Positions 34,184-41,941 of a stretch of DNA of 41,997 nt are shown here, piece by piece. Where the stretch lies: the NCBI GenBank assembly GCA_017881245.1, contig JADGRC010000149.1, forward strand, positions 1-41,997, in the 5' to 3' direction. The stretch comes from Pseudomonadota bacterium. Its GTDB lineage: Bacteria; Myxococcota_A; Polyangia; Fen-1088. The notes below the pieces were generated by a model. It was given only the letters and a program-made list of their open reading frames with translations. It searched no databases and was not told the DNA's origin. The position numbers and the translations under genes are program-made. Within the stretch, counting starts at the first letter, position 1. Every line of letters begins with the position of its first letter.

Positions 34184-34954
34184 TCAGAAGCACGCGGGGG
34201 CGGGGTAGGCGGACGCGTCCAAATTGAGAATACGCGGGACGGACCCGCACACCCCGCACAGCGCGTTGGGTTTGAACTGGACGGTCCGAATCGACATGGG
34301 GGCGGAATCATACTGGAAGAGGCGCCCCGAGAATCGAGGAGTTTCACCACGCAACAGGCGCGCGGCCTCGGCGCCCTGCAACGCGCCGATGACCCCTGGG
34401 ACGGGGCCGAGCACACCCGCCTCGGCGCAGGAAGCCCCGACCCCGGGCGCTGGAACTTCCTCGAACAGGCAGCGATAACAGGGGGACCCGCCCGCGGGGA
34501 CGGTCAGCAGCTGCCCGGTCATGCCGACCGCGGCGCCATGTACCAGCGGCCGCCGGCAAAGAACGGCGGCATCGTTGGCCAAGAACTTGGTGGCGAAGTT
34601 ATCGGAGGCATCAATGATCACGTCATAGCGATTCACGAGCGACGCCGCCGATGTGGCATCGAAGCGAATCGGTTCGGCTTCGATGACAATGTCGGGGAAG
34701 CGCGCCGCGACCGCTCGTGCCAAGGACACCACCTTCAATTCTCCGACGGACGCCACGCCGTGGAAGATCTGCCGGTGAAGGTTCGTCGCATCGACGCGAT
34801 CGTCGTCCACGACGCCAATGCGCCGCACGCCCGCCGCGCAGAGCGCGAAGACCGCGGGACAGCCGAGACCCCCCGCGCCGATTACCAATACACCCGGCGA
34901 CACATTCGGGCGGGCCACCGCGTCCCGCCGGGGATTCAAAGTCGCCTTGGTCAT
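34184..34954 (-). CDS. moeB: E1-like activating enzyme (MoeB/ThiF/HesA family)
   Basis: The 256-aa protein adenylates the C terminus of a ubiquitin-like sulfur carrier. It has the ATP loop GAGGLG (26-31), VVDDDRVDATNLHRQI, D115/D118-N119 in IDASDN, paired zinc cysteines C159-x2-C162 (CYRC) and C233-x2-C236 (CGVC), and C176 in GASCAEAGVLGP, at the family's catalytic or conserved Cys position. No rhodanese domain is attached. The ATG overlaps the cysK stop as ATGA. It is shorter than E. coli MoeB, mainly by lacking the first helix (NPE...RQIxLPEIG), which is instead found in the degenerate protein downstream. Confidence 0.92.
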   Translation of the reverse strand: MTKATLNPRRDAVARPNVSPGVLVIGAGGLGCPAVFALCAAGVRRIGVVDDDRVDATNLHRQIFHGVASVGELKVVSLARAVAARFPDIVIEAEPIRFDATSAASLVNRYDVIIDASDNFATKFLANDAAVLCRRPLVHGAAVGMTGQLLTVPAGGSPCYRCLFEEVPAPGVGASCAEAGVLGPVPGVIGALQGAEAARLLRGETPRFSGRLFQYDSAPMSIRTVQFKPNALCGVCGSVPRILNLDASAYPAPACF

Positions 34955-35922
34955 GGCGCTGGGCGGTCCTCCCCATGGGCGGCGAGCTCGGCGGCGAACA
35001 ACGCGTCGGAGCTGAAATACCGTTCACCGGTGTCGCACAGCACCGTGACCACCGTCTTTCCCGGTCCGAGCTCACGCGCGACGTCGAGAGCGATCTTCAC
35101 GTTGGCGCCCGCTGAAATGCCGACCAATAGCCCTTCCCGTCGGGCGAGCTCCAGCTTGCTGCGCTGTGCGTCCTGCTCGCTGATGGTTCGGACTTCCGAG
35201 ATGATCGACCGATCCAGGATGGGCGGAATGAAGCCCGCGCCGATGCCGTCAATGCGATGAGCCGCCGGCTTGCCGCCCGACAGGACGGCGCTCTTCTCGG
35301 GTTCGACGGCGACCACGCGTACTTGCGGGTTGCGCTGGCGCAGGACCTGCCCGACTCCGGAGATGGTTCCGCCCGTGCCGACGGCCGAAATGAACGCGTC
35401 ACACACGCGCCCGCCGAGCTGGGCCAAAATCTCGGGTCCGGTGGTGCGGATGTGCGATTCGACGTTGGCGGGATTGTTGAACTGTTGTGGCATGAAATAG
35501 CTGGGATTCTGCGCGCACAGCTCGTTGGCCTTTTTCACGGCTCCGGTCATGACCTCGACGGCCGGGGTCAGATAGACCTCGGCGCCATAGGCTTTGAGGA
35601 GCGCCCGCCGCTCGAGCGACATGTTGTCGGGCATCGTCAGGATCAGGCGGTATCGCTTCGCGGCCGAGACCAGGGCCAGCCCGACGCCCGTATTTCCAGA
35701 GGTCGGCTCGACGATCACGGATTCGCCGGGGTGCAGGCGCCCCGCGCGTTCGCCGGCCTCGATCATGGACAGGGCTACGCGATCCTTGACGGAGCCTCCC
35801 GGGTTGAACTGCTCGCACTTACAGAAGACGTCCGCCATGCCGGGCTCTATCAAACGTCGCAAGCGCACGAGCGGCGTGCCGCCGATGAGCTCGAGCATGT
35901 TGTTGACGGCCACGGCGGGCAT
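34951..35922 (-). CDS. cysK: Cysteine synthase A (O-acetylserine sulfhydrylase)
   Basis: The 323-aa enzyme has the PLP lysine K46 in NPGGSVKDR, the PTSGNTG loop, VGTGGTISGVG for the PLP phosphate and the CysK signature VEPEKSAVLSGGKPAAHRIDGIGAG. The class adds sulfide to O-acetylserine. It is the first gene of the operon; the start at 35922 (MPAVAVNNMLELIGGTPLVRL) is set by the usual N terminus. The operon therefore carries both a canonical CysK and a divergent CysM. Confidence 0.93.
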   Translation of the reverse strand: MPAVAVNNMLELIGGTPLVRLRRLIEPGMADVFCKCEQFNPGGSVKDRVALSMIEAGERAGRLHPGESVIVEPTSGNTGVGLALVSAAKRYRLILTMPDNMSLERRALLKAYGAEVYLTPAVEVMTGAVKKANELCAQNPSYFMPQQFNNPANVESHIRTTGPEILAQLGGRVCDAFISAVGTGGTISGVGQVLRQRNPQVRVVAVEPEKSAVLSGGKPAAHRIDGIGAGFIPPILDRSIISEVRTISEQDAQRSKLELARREGLLVGISAGANVKIALDVARELGPGKTVVTVLCDTGERYFSSDALFAAELAAHGEDRPAP

Positions 35923-36004
35923 GGGCGTGGATTCTACCCTATCTCGATTGGGGCACGAGCGCGGGCGGGGGTCGATCCGCGCCCGTGCTGGGCATTGCGT
36001 TCGT

Positions 36005-36346
36005 CTACCGGTGTGGCGCGCGCCCGCAGACCAAGCACATTCCGTCGGGACCGATGACGCCGACGCACGCGCCGTCCTCACACAGGCGACGGTTGGGATC
36101 GAAATCCGACGGGCCGGTATCCGCTGCGACGCGCGAAGCCGGCACGGCGGGGGGCGCGTCTGAGTTCTCGTCGGGCGCTTCGTCGGCATCAAGCACAGCG
36201 AACACGCTGGCGGGAGCGCCCCCGACGGCGTCGTTCTTTCCGACGCGCCCGCATTCGTTGCAGCGCCCATCGGGACCGAGGATGCCGGTGCAGGTTCCGT
36301 CGGGACACAATCGTCGTTTGGGATTGAAATTGGTCTGCTCGTCCAT
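36005..36346 (-). CDS. Small protein with two tandem zinc-ribbon-like repeats
   Basis: The 113-aa product holds two copies of one motif: FNPKRRLCPDGTCTGILGPDGRC-type (about 8-36) and FDPNRRLCEDGACVGVIGP (about 83-110), each with C-x4-C, about ten residues, then C-x2-C and a GPDG turn. The linker between is Asp/Ala/Pro-rich and acidic. Each repeat has four Cys in zinc-ribbon-like spacing. Nothing else is recognised; a protein-binding or adaptor role is possible. The ATG at 36346 (MDEQTNFNPKRR) is chosen. It lies 82 nt upstream of cysK on the same strand, so it could head that operon. Confidence 0.75.
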   Translation of the reverse strand: MDEQTNFNPKRRLCPDGTCTGILGPDGRCNECGRVGKNDAVGGAPASVFAVLDADEAPDENSDAPPAVPASRVAADTGPSDFDPNRRLCEDGACVGVIGPDGMCLVCGRAPHR

Positions 36347-36589
36347 CAGAGGCGGAGTGTACCAGAGGGGTATCGTCACGGTTTCGCCCTGGACGTTCCT
36401 GGACGGGGAGGGGCCCGCGCATCCGCCGGGCGAAGCGTCTTCGGCCGAGAGGATCGCGTCGGACCGGTGAATAGCGAGCGACCCTGGGGCGTCGAGGTAG
36501 CTATGAGGTTAGAGTCGTTCGGTCCCCTGTGGATTTCGGGAACGGATCGTGATTACCAATAGGACAGCCTACGACGAAGGAGACGACCC

Positions 36590-37495
36590 ATGAAGTTCAA
36601 CCCGTTTGATTCATCGGAAAGCACGACTTTCACCGGCCGCTGTCAGAGGACGCGAACCGTGGTTCAGATGTTCGTCCTTTCGACCGGGACGATGCTGTTC
36701 CCGGCCGTCGTGATGGCGGGTCCCCACGAAGGCGAGCACCGCGAAGAACGCGCCGAGCGCCGGGACGACCGAAGGGAGGAACGCCGGGACGACCGTAAGG
36801 AAGAGCGGGTCGACGACCGTCGAGACCGGCGCCAAGATCGACGGCAGGATCGACAGCAAGACCGCCGCGAAGACGGGGCTCATCACGATCGGATTCAAGA
36901 AGCTCCACCCCCGATGGGCTCTCGGCCGCCCGGGCCAGCCCCTGCGCCGGGTCCCGCCGGTTTCGGTCATGGGGCGCGGGGACTCGCACCGGGGCCCGTC
37001 GGGGCGCCCGTCATGCGCGGCGCGCCGCCGACCGCGCCGCGCGCGTTTCACCCCCGGTTCGCTCCGCCCATTCCGATTGTCGAGCATCCCGCCCGCCGTC
37101 CCGGATTCGTCTGGGCGGGGGGATACTACGACTGGGCCGACGACAACTATGTCTGGGTGAACGGCCACTATGAACCCGAACGCTCCGACGCCTACTGGAA
37201 CCCACCGCGGTGGGAACTGCAGGGAGGCGCCTTCGCCTGGCTGCCGGGTGGCTGGATTGGCATACAGGTGGGGCCGGCCGCGGCACCACCACCACCGCCG
37301 CCCGAGCCAATGGTCGTAGCACGGCCGGGATTCATCTGGATAGCGGGCAACTATGAATGGCGAGGGAGCCAGTATGTCTGGACGCCGGGTCGCTGGGAGC
37401 CGGGGCGGCCGAACGAAGCGTGGAATCCGGGGCGCTGGGAACGCCACGGGAACCACTGGGCGTGGCACCACGGCGGTTGGCACCGCCACCACTAA
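36590..37495 (+). CDS. YXWGXW-repeat exported protein
   Basis: The 301-aa product has a long N-terminal segment with a hydrophobic core (MFVLSTGTMLFPAVVMAG, about 27-45), a highly charged Arg/Asp/Glu/Gln tract (RRDDRREERRDD, then RRDRRQDRRQD; about 50-105), a Pro/Gly linker, and four or more aromatic repeats of W-x-x-G-x-[WY] type: FVWAGGYYDW, YVWVNGHYEP, FIWIAGNYEW, YVWTPGRWEP. The last 20 residues are His/Trp-rich (WAWHHGGWHRHH), suggesting metal or surface binding. AAGGAG lies about 8 nt before the ATG. The YXWGXW family is widespread and of unknown function; some are cell-surface. Confidence 0.82.
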   Translation: MKFNPFDSSESTTFTGRCQRTRTVVQMFVLSTGTMLFPAVVMAGPHEGEHREERAERRDDRREERRDDRKEERVDDRRDRRQDRRQDRQQDRREDGAHHDRIQEAPPPMGSRPPGPAPAPGPAGFGHGARGLAPGPVGAPVMRGAPPTAPRAFHPRFAPPIPIVEHPARRPGFVWAGGYYDWADDNYVWVNGHYEPERSDAYWNPPRWELQGGAFAWLPGGWIGIQVGPAAAPPPPPPEPMVVARPGFIWIAGNYEWRGSQYVWTPGRWEPGRPNEAWNPGRWERHGNHWAWHHGGWHRHH

Positions 37496-37530
37496 TAATC
37501 GTCCAATCGTCGGGCTTGTCCGAACCTCGT

Positions 37531-37556
37531 AAAATAGAGCACTGCACTCTACTTTT
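37531..37556. terminator. Candidate bidirectional terminator
   Basis: AAAATAGAG-(7 nt)-CTCTA-C-TTTT forms a weak AT-rich stem with an A run before and T run after, in the 127-bp gap between the converging YXWGXW and CBM-like genes. The 5-bp core stem TAGAG/CTCTA is short, so the structure is marginal. Confidence 0.35.
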
Positions 37557-37622
37557 CAGTGTCGCGTCGCAGGGCGCCTCCCGGCGTCGCGGACGTTCCG
37601 CGGCCTCATTTCAGTCCCAAGC

Positions 37623-38432
37623 TCAGTCCCCCTTGCAGACGAAACCGATGTCGTCGACCCAGATGTCGAAGTCCGCCCCTGACGCTTTTACTTCCCAGTG
37701 GATTGCGTACAACTTCGACCGATCGACGTGGGGACGGCGCGGCGCGCCCCAAAACGGTTCCTGCTTCAGATCACGGAACGGCACCACGAAGCGTTTCCAC
37801 TGATCGCCTACGGTTAGCTCCGCCGCGAAGTCGTTGAAGCAGGCGCTGCACACGGCCCCGTCGGGATCGGTGCTGCCGTCTGGCAGCTTCACGACCAGCC
37901 TGCCTGTCGAGCCCGGCCCTCGGCGCGCGAAGAACGTAATCCCCTCGTATTTCGAGGCGTCGAAGGCCTCCTTGGGATCGCGAAAATTCAATCCCATGGC
38001 GGCATACACGATGGATTTCGGGGCGAGCTTCCCCTTGATGTTGACCGCGTATTTCGATCCGTTCCCGCCCTCCGCGACGGTGAACGTGCCACCGTTGTCT
38101 CCCTGCTCGGGGGTGATGGTCGACCCTTCCTTGTCCGCGTACGTGTACCAGTAGCCGCCGCGATCGTCGAAGACCGTGATCTGGTTGTTGGCGTCCTCGA
38201 AGTCGTCAATTATGCCATCGGGGCCGCATTCCTTGTACGACGGGGGTCGGTCGCTCGCGGCCTTCTGACCGAACGGCGCGCAGCCGACGGAGAGGGTCGC
38301 AACACCAAACAAGGTTAGGAGTCGCGTGAGCGCTGACGTGGTCTCCCCGCTGGCCCTCGACCGCGGGAGAGCTAGAGGACCCTCCCAGGGGTTTTTGCTT
38401 GGCAGGCACAACGGATACGCAGGTCGCTTCAT
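37623..38432 (-). CDS. Lipoprotein with CBM11/CIA30-like beta-sandwich domain
   Basis: The 269-aa product has an unusually long N-region and then a lipobox-like LLTLFGVATLSVGC at about residues 38-51. The mature part reads ECGPDGIIDDFEDANN, GGYWYTYADK, YAAMGLNFRD, EGITFFARRGPGSTGRLVVKLPD and WKRFVVPFRDL, the layout of CBM11-like / carbohydrate-binding beta-sandwiches that start IDDFED and end in a WDDI-type motif (IWVDDIGFVC). AGGAGC lies ahead of the ATG at 38432. It is divergent from the barrel-lipoprotein pair, and the lipoprotein at 40943 has the same domain type. Confidence 0.8.
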   Translation of the reverse strand: MKRPAYPLCLPSKNPWEGPLALPRSRASGETTSALTRLLTLFGVATLSVGCAPFGQKAASDRPPSYKECGPDGIIDDFEDANNQITVFDDRGGYWYTYADKEGSTITPEQGDNGGTFTVAEGGNGSKYAVNIKGKLAPKSIVYAAMGLNFRDPKEAFDASKYEGITFFARRGPGSTGRLVVKLPDGSTDPDGAVCSACFNDFAAELTVGDQWKRFVVPFRDLKQEPFWGAPRRPHVDRSKLYAIHWEVKASGADFDIWVDDIGFVCKGD

Positions 38433-38707
38433 GGGTCGCTCCTGGTGATGGCGTTTCGGCGCCCGGGGTAGATATCCGGTCAGGGCTTCGGGAGTCAAGG
38501 TGTCCCGGCTCGATGGGCCGCGGATGCCGCGTGCCGGCGTGGTCAGGAAGCGACGATTGACAGAGCCGCCCTCAAACAGGACAATGCGCGCGCGTTTGGG
38601 CAATAGCTCGCTGACGCGGCGGTCGAACCCCCACAAGCAGCGTCGCGAAAGAATGTACCTGGGATAAAAGGGCTCACCTTCACCAAGTCTTCAAGGAATA
38701 TCCATCA
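38433..38707. other. Divergent promoter region, 275 bp
   Basis: This separates the CBM-like lipoprotein (minus) from the barrel gene (plus). AAGGAA (38692-38697) lies 10 nt before the plus-strand ATG. No clear -10/-35 pair, palindrome or reading frame is seen. Confidence 0.5.
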
Positions 38708-40915
38708 ATGAAGCCAATCGGTCACGCCATCATCGTTTTGGGACTTTCGTTCGCGCAGGTCGCGGCCCTTCAGGCCGCGTGGGTCGCGCCGCCGGGGAAT
38801 GCCCGGACAGCGGCACCGCCCGCCGCCGCACCCGCCTCGGGGACTCCCGCATGGGCGGCGGCTCCTGCACCGCCGGCGGCTCCGGCCCAGGTCGCGGCGC
38901 CACCACCAGCTCCTGTTCGTCCTGCGATGTTACCGGTACCCGCAGCGCCCCCCGCGGCGGCGGCGCCAGCGGTGGCGCCCCTGCCGGCCAAACTACCGGC
39001 GCTGCCGCCCGCGGCCTTGGTCCCCGATACCGGCGCGGCGGCGCGAACGGCGCCCGCGAAGCCCGCGGGCGGCGACGTGATCCCTTCGGGGGCGGGGCTG
39101 TCACCAAACATGCCGCAGGTTTCCGGCGGAACGAACATCTCGAGCAAGCAGATTGAAGAGTTGAGCTCCAGCACCAGCGGCGGTAGCGCGGACGAGTGGA
39201 AGTTCCAGTTTCACGGGTATTTGCGGGCGCCCGTGCGGTTCAGCTGGGGACCTCCGACGCCATCGGTGCAACCAAGTATCTACAACCCGCAGAGCAATCC
39301 CAATGGCGATCCCAGGCCCGCCGGCAGTTTTCGTGCGCCTTATGCTCCAGGTGAAGCGCCGCCGCCCGGAACCGAGTTGCATGGCCTTCCGCGCGTGCCG
39401 GGATACAACTACAACGGTTGGGAGTACACGAATACCATCGGCGGTCCCTGGAGCCAGCTGAACTTTTCGTACGGTAACTCGCGCGTGATGGGCACGGTCA
39501 TCGTTGATTCGTACAATCAAACGGACGGCGGCTATCGAAATTTGCAGGCCCAGCAGGGCATTGATCAGGTTTTCCTAACCGTGAACGTGCCCGAAGCCTT
39601 TGGTGAACGTGGTGGGCTGGTCTGGAACATCGGATCGTTCGGGAACCGATATGGCGTCGCCGGCAAGTACGACGCCGGAATGTACGAGACCTACCTGTTC
39701 GGTCGGACTCACACCGCCGGGTCGACATGGACCGCGAATCTGTCAAATCTGGACGCGGCCGGGGATTGGTCGCTGGTCGCGGAAGGAGGCTTTGGCGCCA
39801 AGTTGGACATTGTTCCCTTCATGAACAATCAGAACTATCAGATCTTCCAGAACATCCCCTCTGGATCAAACAACGGATCGCCGTATTTGTCGGATCGGTC
39901 GCCGGACTATGTGCCGTGGGCGGGGTCCGTTCCCCAGGGTTCCACCTACCTTCACCATGAACATTTGGTGGCGAAATTTCGCAATCTGCTGACACTCGGG
40001 GCGCACTATCTGTTTACGTGGACGCCCGATGACAATTGGAGCCCCATCAATTCTAGGCAGATCAGCGCAGGATCCGGTGCCGTGCAAGTGGGCTCGGCGG
40101 TGCCTCGAGCCAGGGGCCCGATACAGGGCAGCATGGAGATCTGGGGCGGCGAGGTGAAGTTCAGCGGAGGAGCGTTCGGTGATGGCTATCTCGGATACGC
40201 GCACATTGACGCGCGGAATATCGCGGCCCTTGCGGACGCGCTGGAGATCGGACACTCGTATGGTGGACCACAGTTCAAGCAGAACTACTTCGGACGTTCT
40301 TTCAACGGTCACACCGGCGTTTATAACGGACCGCAGAACGAGACCGGAATCGTCCACAACATCAGCGCGCAGTATTCATTCAGCTTCGGTCAGTTTTCGC
40401 GTTACCCGCAGGAATTTTGGGGCGACGGCACGGACCTTGTGGTCACCGCGTTTGGATTTCTTTCAATCGTCGACAGCAAGCCGCCTCCGATTGCGCTCAC
40501 GGGTGACGTAGCGAGCGGAGTCACGGGGGACGCGAGGCGGGCGGTCTGGTGGAACATGAGCACCAAGAAACTGAAGTTTGGACTGGACGCGATATACACG
40601 CCGTTGTCCTGGGTTGGGTTCGGCGGTCGCTTCGACATGGTCAAACCGGACCTGGACGCGGCATATTCTCGAACTCCACCGGTGCAAGACAACCTGCAGA
40701 ATGTCCCGTTAGGCAATCCCGGTGGCAGCGATCTCAATTTCTCCGTTCTCACCGGCCGCTTGGTATTCAAGACGGAGTTCGTCACGCACGAAACGATCAC
40801 CCTGCTTTACTCGCACTATTTTCTGGGGAACGCGGCCTACCCGGCGTTCCCTTACGAATGGGTAGCAAAATCCGACGCGGACGCACTGTCGCTGGCCGCT
40901 ACCTTGTGGTGGTAA
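38708..40915 (+). CDS. Large outer-membrane beta-barrel protein
   Basis: The 735-aa product has a signal peptide (IIVLGLSFAQVAALQAA), a 100-residue Pro/Ala low-complexity spacer, a Ser/Gly stretch, then a barrel domain (about 150-735) with strand features such as WKFQFHGYLRAPVRFSWG, WSQLNFSYGNSRVMGTVIVDSY, LLTLGAHYLFTWTPDDNWSP and a terminal W-W. It resembles carbohydrate-type porins of Myxococcota rather than TonB-dependent receptors (no plug). The lipoprotein downstream (27 nt) and the divergent CBM-like lipoprotein suggest a polysaccharide- or glycan-related uptake/surface locus; that is inference. Confidence 0.8.
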   Translation: MKPIGHAIIVLGLSFAQVAALQAAWVAPPGNARTAAPPAAAPASGTPAWAAAPAPPAAPAQVAAPPPAPVRPAMLPVPAAPPAAAAPAVAPLPAKLPALPPAALVPDTGAAARTAPAKPAGGDVIPSGAGLSPNMPQVSGGTNISSKQIEELSSSTSGGSADEWKFQFHGYLRAPVRFSWGPPTPSVQPSIYNPQSNPNGDPRPAGSFRAPYAPGEAPPPGTELHGLPRVPGYNYNGWEYTNTIGGPWSQLNFSYGNSRVMGTVIVDSYNQTDGGYRNLQAQQGIDQVFLTVNVPEAFGERGGLVWNIGSFGNRYGVAGKYDAGMYETYLFGRTHTAGSTWTANLSNLDAAGDWSLVAEGGFGAKLDIVPFMNNQNYQIFQNIPSGSNNGSPYLSDRSPDYVPWAGSVPQGSTYLHHEHLVAKFRNLLTLGAHYLFTWTPDDNWSPINSRQISAGSGAVQVGSAVPRARGPIQGSMEIWGGEVKFSGGAFGDGYLGYAHIDARNIAALADALEIGHSYGGPQFKQNYFGRSFNGHTGVYNGPQNETGIVHNISAQYSFSFGQFSRYPQEFWGDGTDLVVTAFGFLSIVDSKPPPIALTGDVASGVTGDARRAVWWNMSTKKLKFGLDAIYTPLSWVGFGGRFDMVKPDLDAAYSRTPPVQDNLQNVPLGNPGGSDLNFSVLTGRLVFKTEFVTHETITLLYSHYFLGNAAYPAFPYEWVAKSDADALSLAATLWW

Positions 40916-40942
40916 TAATTTGATCTAGGAAAGGACATTCTC

Positions 40943-41686
40943 ATGAAAACGAATCAGGCGATCTATGGTTTTAGGGCGGCGTTTCTAGCGATTTCGCTCA
41001 CGGCGCTCGCGGGCGGCTGTGGTAGCGATCCGAACGGCAGCATGGGCGGCACTGGCGGCAAGGGTGGCGCCGCCGGGAACACAGGCGGCAACGGAGGCTC
41101 CTCGGTCAGCAACCTGGGCCCGGTGGTCGGGACCCTGGTCGAGGGATTCGACGGCGACGCCAGCAAGGTCAAGTTTCAACTTTCGACCTACGCGGATCCG
41201 GCGGAAACGAACCTGGCGAGTGACCCGAAGACGATGGCCCTGACCACGTTTTCCTGGGACCCGACCGAGGGCAGCCCGACCCCCGGGTCGATCAAGATCT
41301 CCGCGCCCTTCACCGACTTCAACCAGTGGGTCGAGCTGCAGGCGGTCCCGCAGATGTCGCCGTTCTTGAGTTGGGCTGGCAAAAAGCTGCACGTGCGTCT
41401 GAAGGTGGGAGCGGGGCTCGGTCAGGACCCCTACGCGAAGAGCGGTGCCCAGGCGCTGGTGGACACCACGACGGCATACACTCAGCTCAATCATTTCCAG
41501 GAGATTCAGCCGAATAACCAATGGCAGGAATTCACGCTGGACCTCCCGGCGATGGCGAGCGGCGGGGTCGACCCGACCATGGTGATCACGTACGGCCTAC
41601 ACATCACCTCCGGGAGCGGCGGCAGCGCCACTGCAATGAAACCTCTACCCGCAACGCTGTACGTCGACAGCTTCTCGATCGAGTAG
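40943..41686 (+). CDS. Lipoprotein with carbohydrate-binding-like domain
   Basis: The 247-aa product has a lipobox (ISLTALAGGC) followed by a Gly/Asn repeat linker (GGTGGKGGAAGNTGGNGG) and a jelly-roll-like domain (about 60-247): VEGFDGDASKVKFQLSTY, SIKISAPFTDFNQWVELQ, GKKLHVRLKV, NQWQEFTLDLP and LYVDSFSIE at the end. The pattern of start (GFDGD) and end (DSF) is that of CBM11-like domains. AAGGAC precedes the ATG. It is the second gene of the barrel operon, and probably its ligand-binding partner. Confidence 0.8.
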   Translation: MKTNQAIYGFRAAFLAISLTALAGGCGSDPNGSMGGTGGKGGAAGNTGGNGGSSVSNLGPVVGTLVEGFDGDASKVKFQLSTYADPAETNLASDPKTMALTTFSWDPTEGSPTPGSIKISAPFTDFNQWVELQAVPQMSPFLSWAGKKLHVRLKVGAGLGQDPYAKSGAQALVDTTTAYTQLNHFQEIQPNNQWQEFTLDLPAMASGGVDPTMVITYGLHITSGSGGSATAMKPLPATLYVDSFSIE

Positions 41687-41694
41687 GGGAAGAC

Positions 41695-41907
41695 CTCCGA
41701 CTGGCCTTTGACGAGCCCCTGCTTTCCAAACGACGCGTCACGCAAACGGAAGGGAGCTCCGGGTTCGCCCTGGTCAAGCAGGGCTGAAGCCCTTGGATCG
41801 TCAGCTCGCGCAGCGTCGTCCCAGGGGCGCGGGCAACCCTTTTCGCCTTGGCGAACAAGGCAGGCATCCCGCAAGTCGATTGTCGTCCCCCATGTGCGAA
41901 AGCACAT
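41695..41907 (-). pseudogene. VapB-like RHH antitoxin relic, two frameshifts
   Basis: On the minus strand three pieces in two frames rebuild one VapB-family antitoxin. Frame A starts with an RHH strand, TTIDLRDA (about 41888-41868). Frame B carries the helices, ALFAKAKRVARAPGTTLREL then TIQGLQ (about 41861-41784). Frame A resumes with the tail PFRLRDASFGKQGLVKGQSE (about 41753-41695), the usual toxin-binding end. The first switch coincides with a 4-bp tandem duplication (GGCAGGCA on the plus strand, 41859-41866); removing one copy restores DALFAKAKRVA in frame. No PIN-domain toxin follows: the relic ends 9 bp before the lipoprotein stop codon. Confidence 0.6.
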
Positions 41908-41941
41908 TCATCAATGTGCATGTGTGCCAGTCGGGGACGAC
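41882..41941. repeat. Nested inverted repeats with two alternative inner hairpins
   Basis: A 9-bp perfect arm pair, GTCGTCCCC (41882-41890) and GGGGACGAC (41933-41941), encloses GCACAT (41902-41907) that can pair with ATGTGC on its left (41892-41897, GAAA loop) or, extended by one base, with AATGTGC on its right (41913-41919, CATC loop). The two inner pairings exclude each other. It spans the start of the antitoxin relic, where TA operators normally lie. Confidence 0.55.

Noticed and set aside
36347-36589. GGAAC near 36540 as an ECF-type -35 box for the YXWGXW gene.
   Set aside because: No matching CGTC- or TCAA-type -10 box is found at 15-17 bp.
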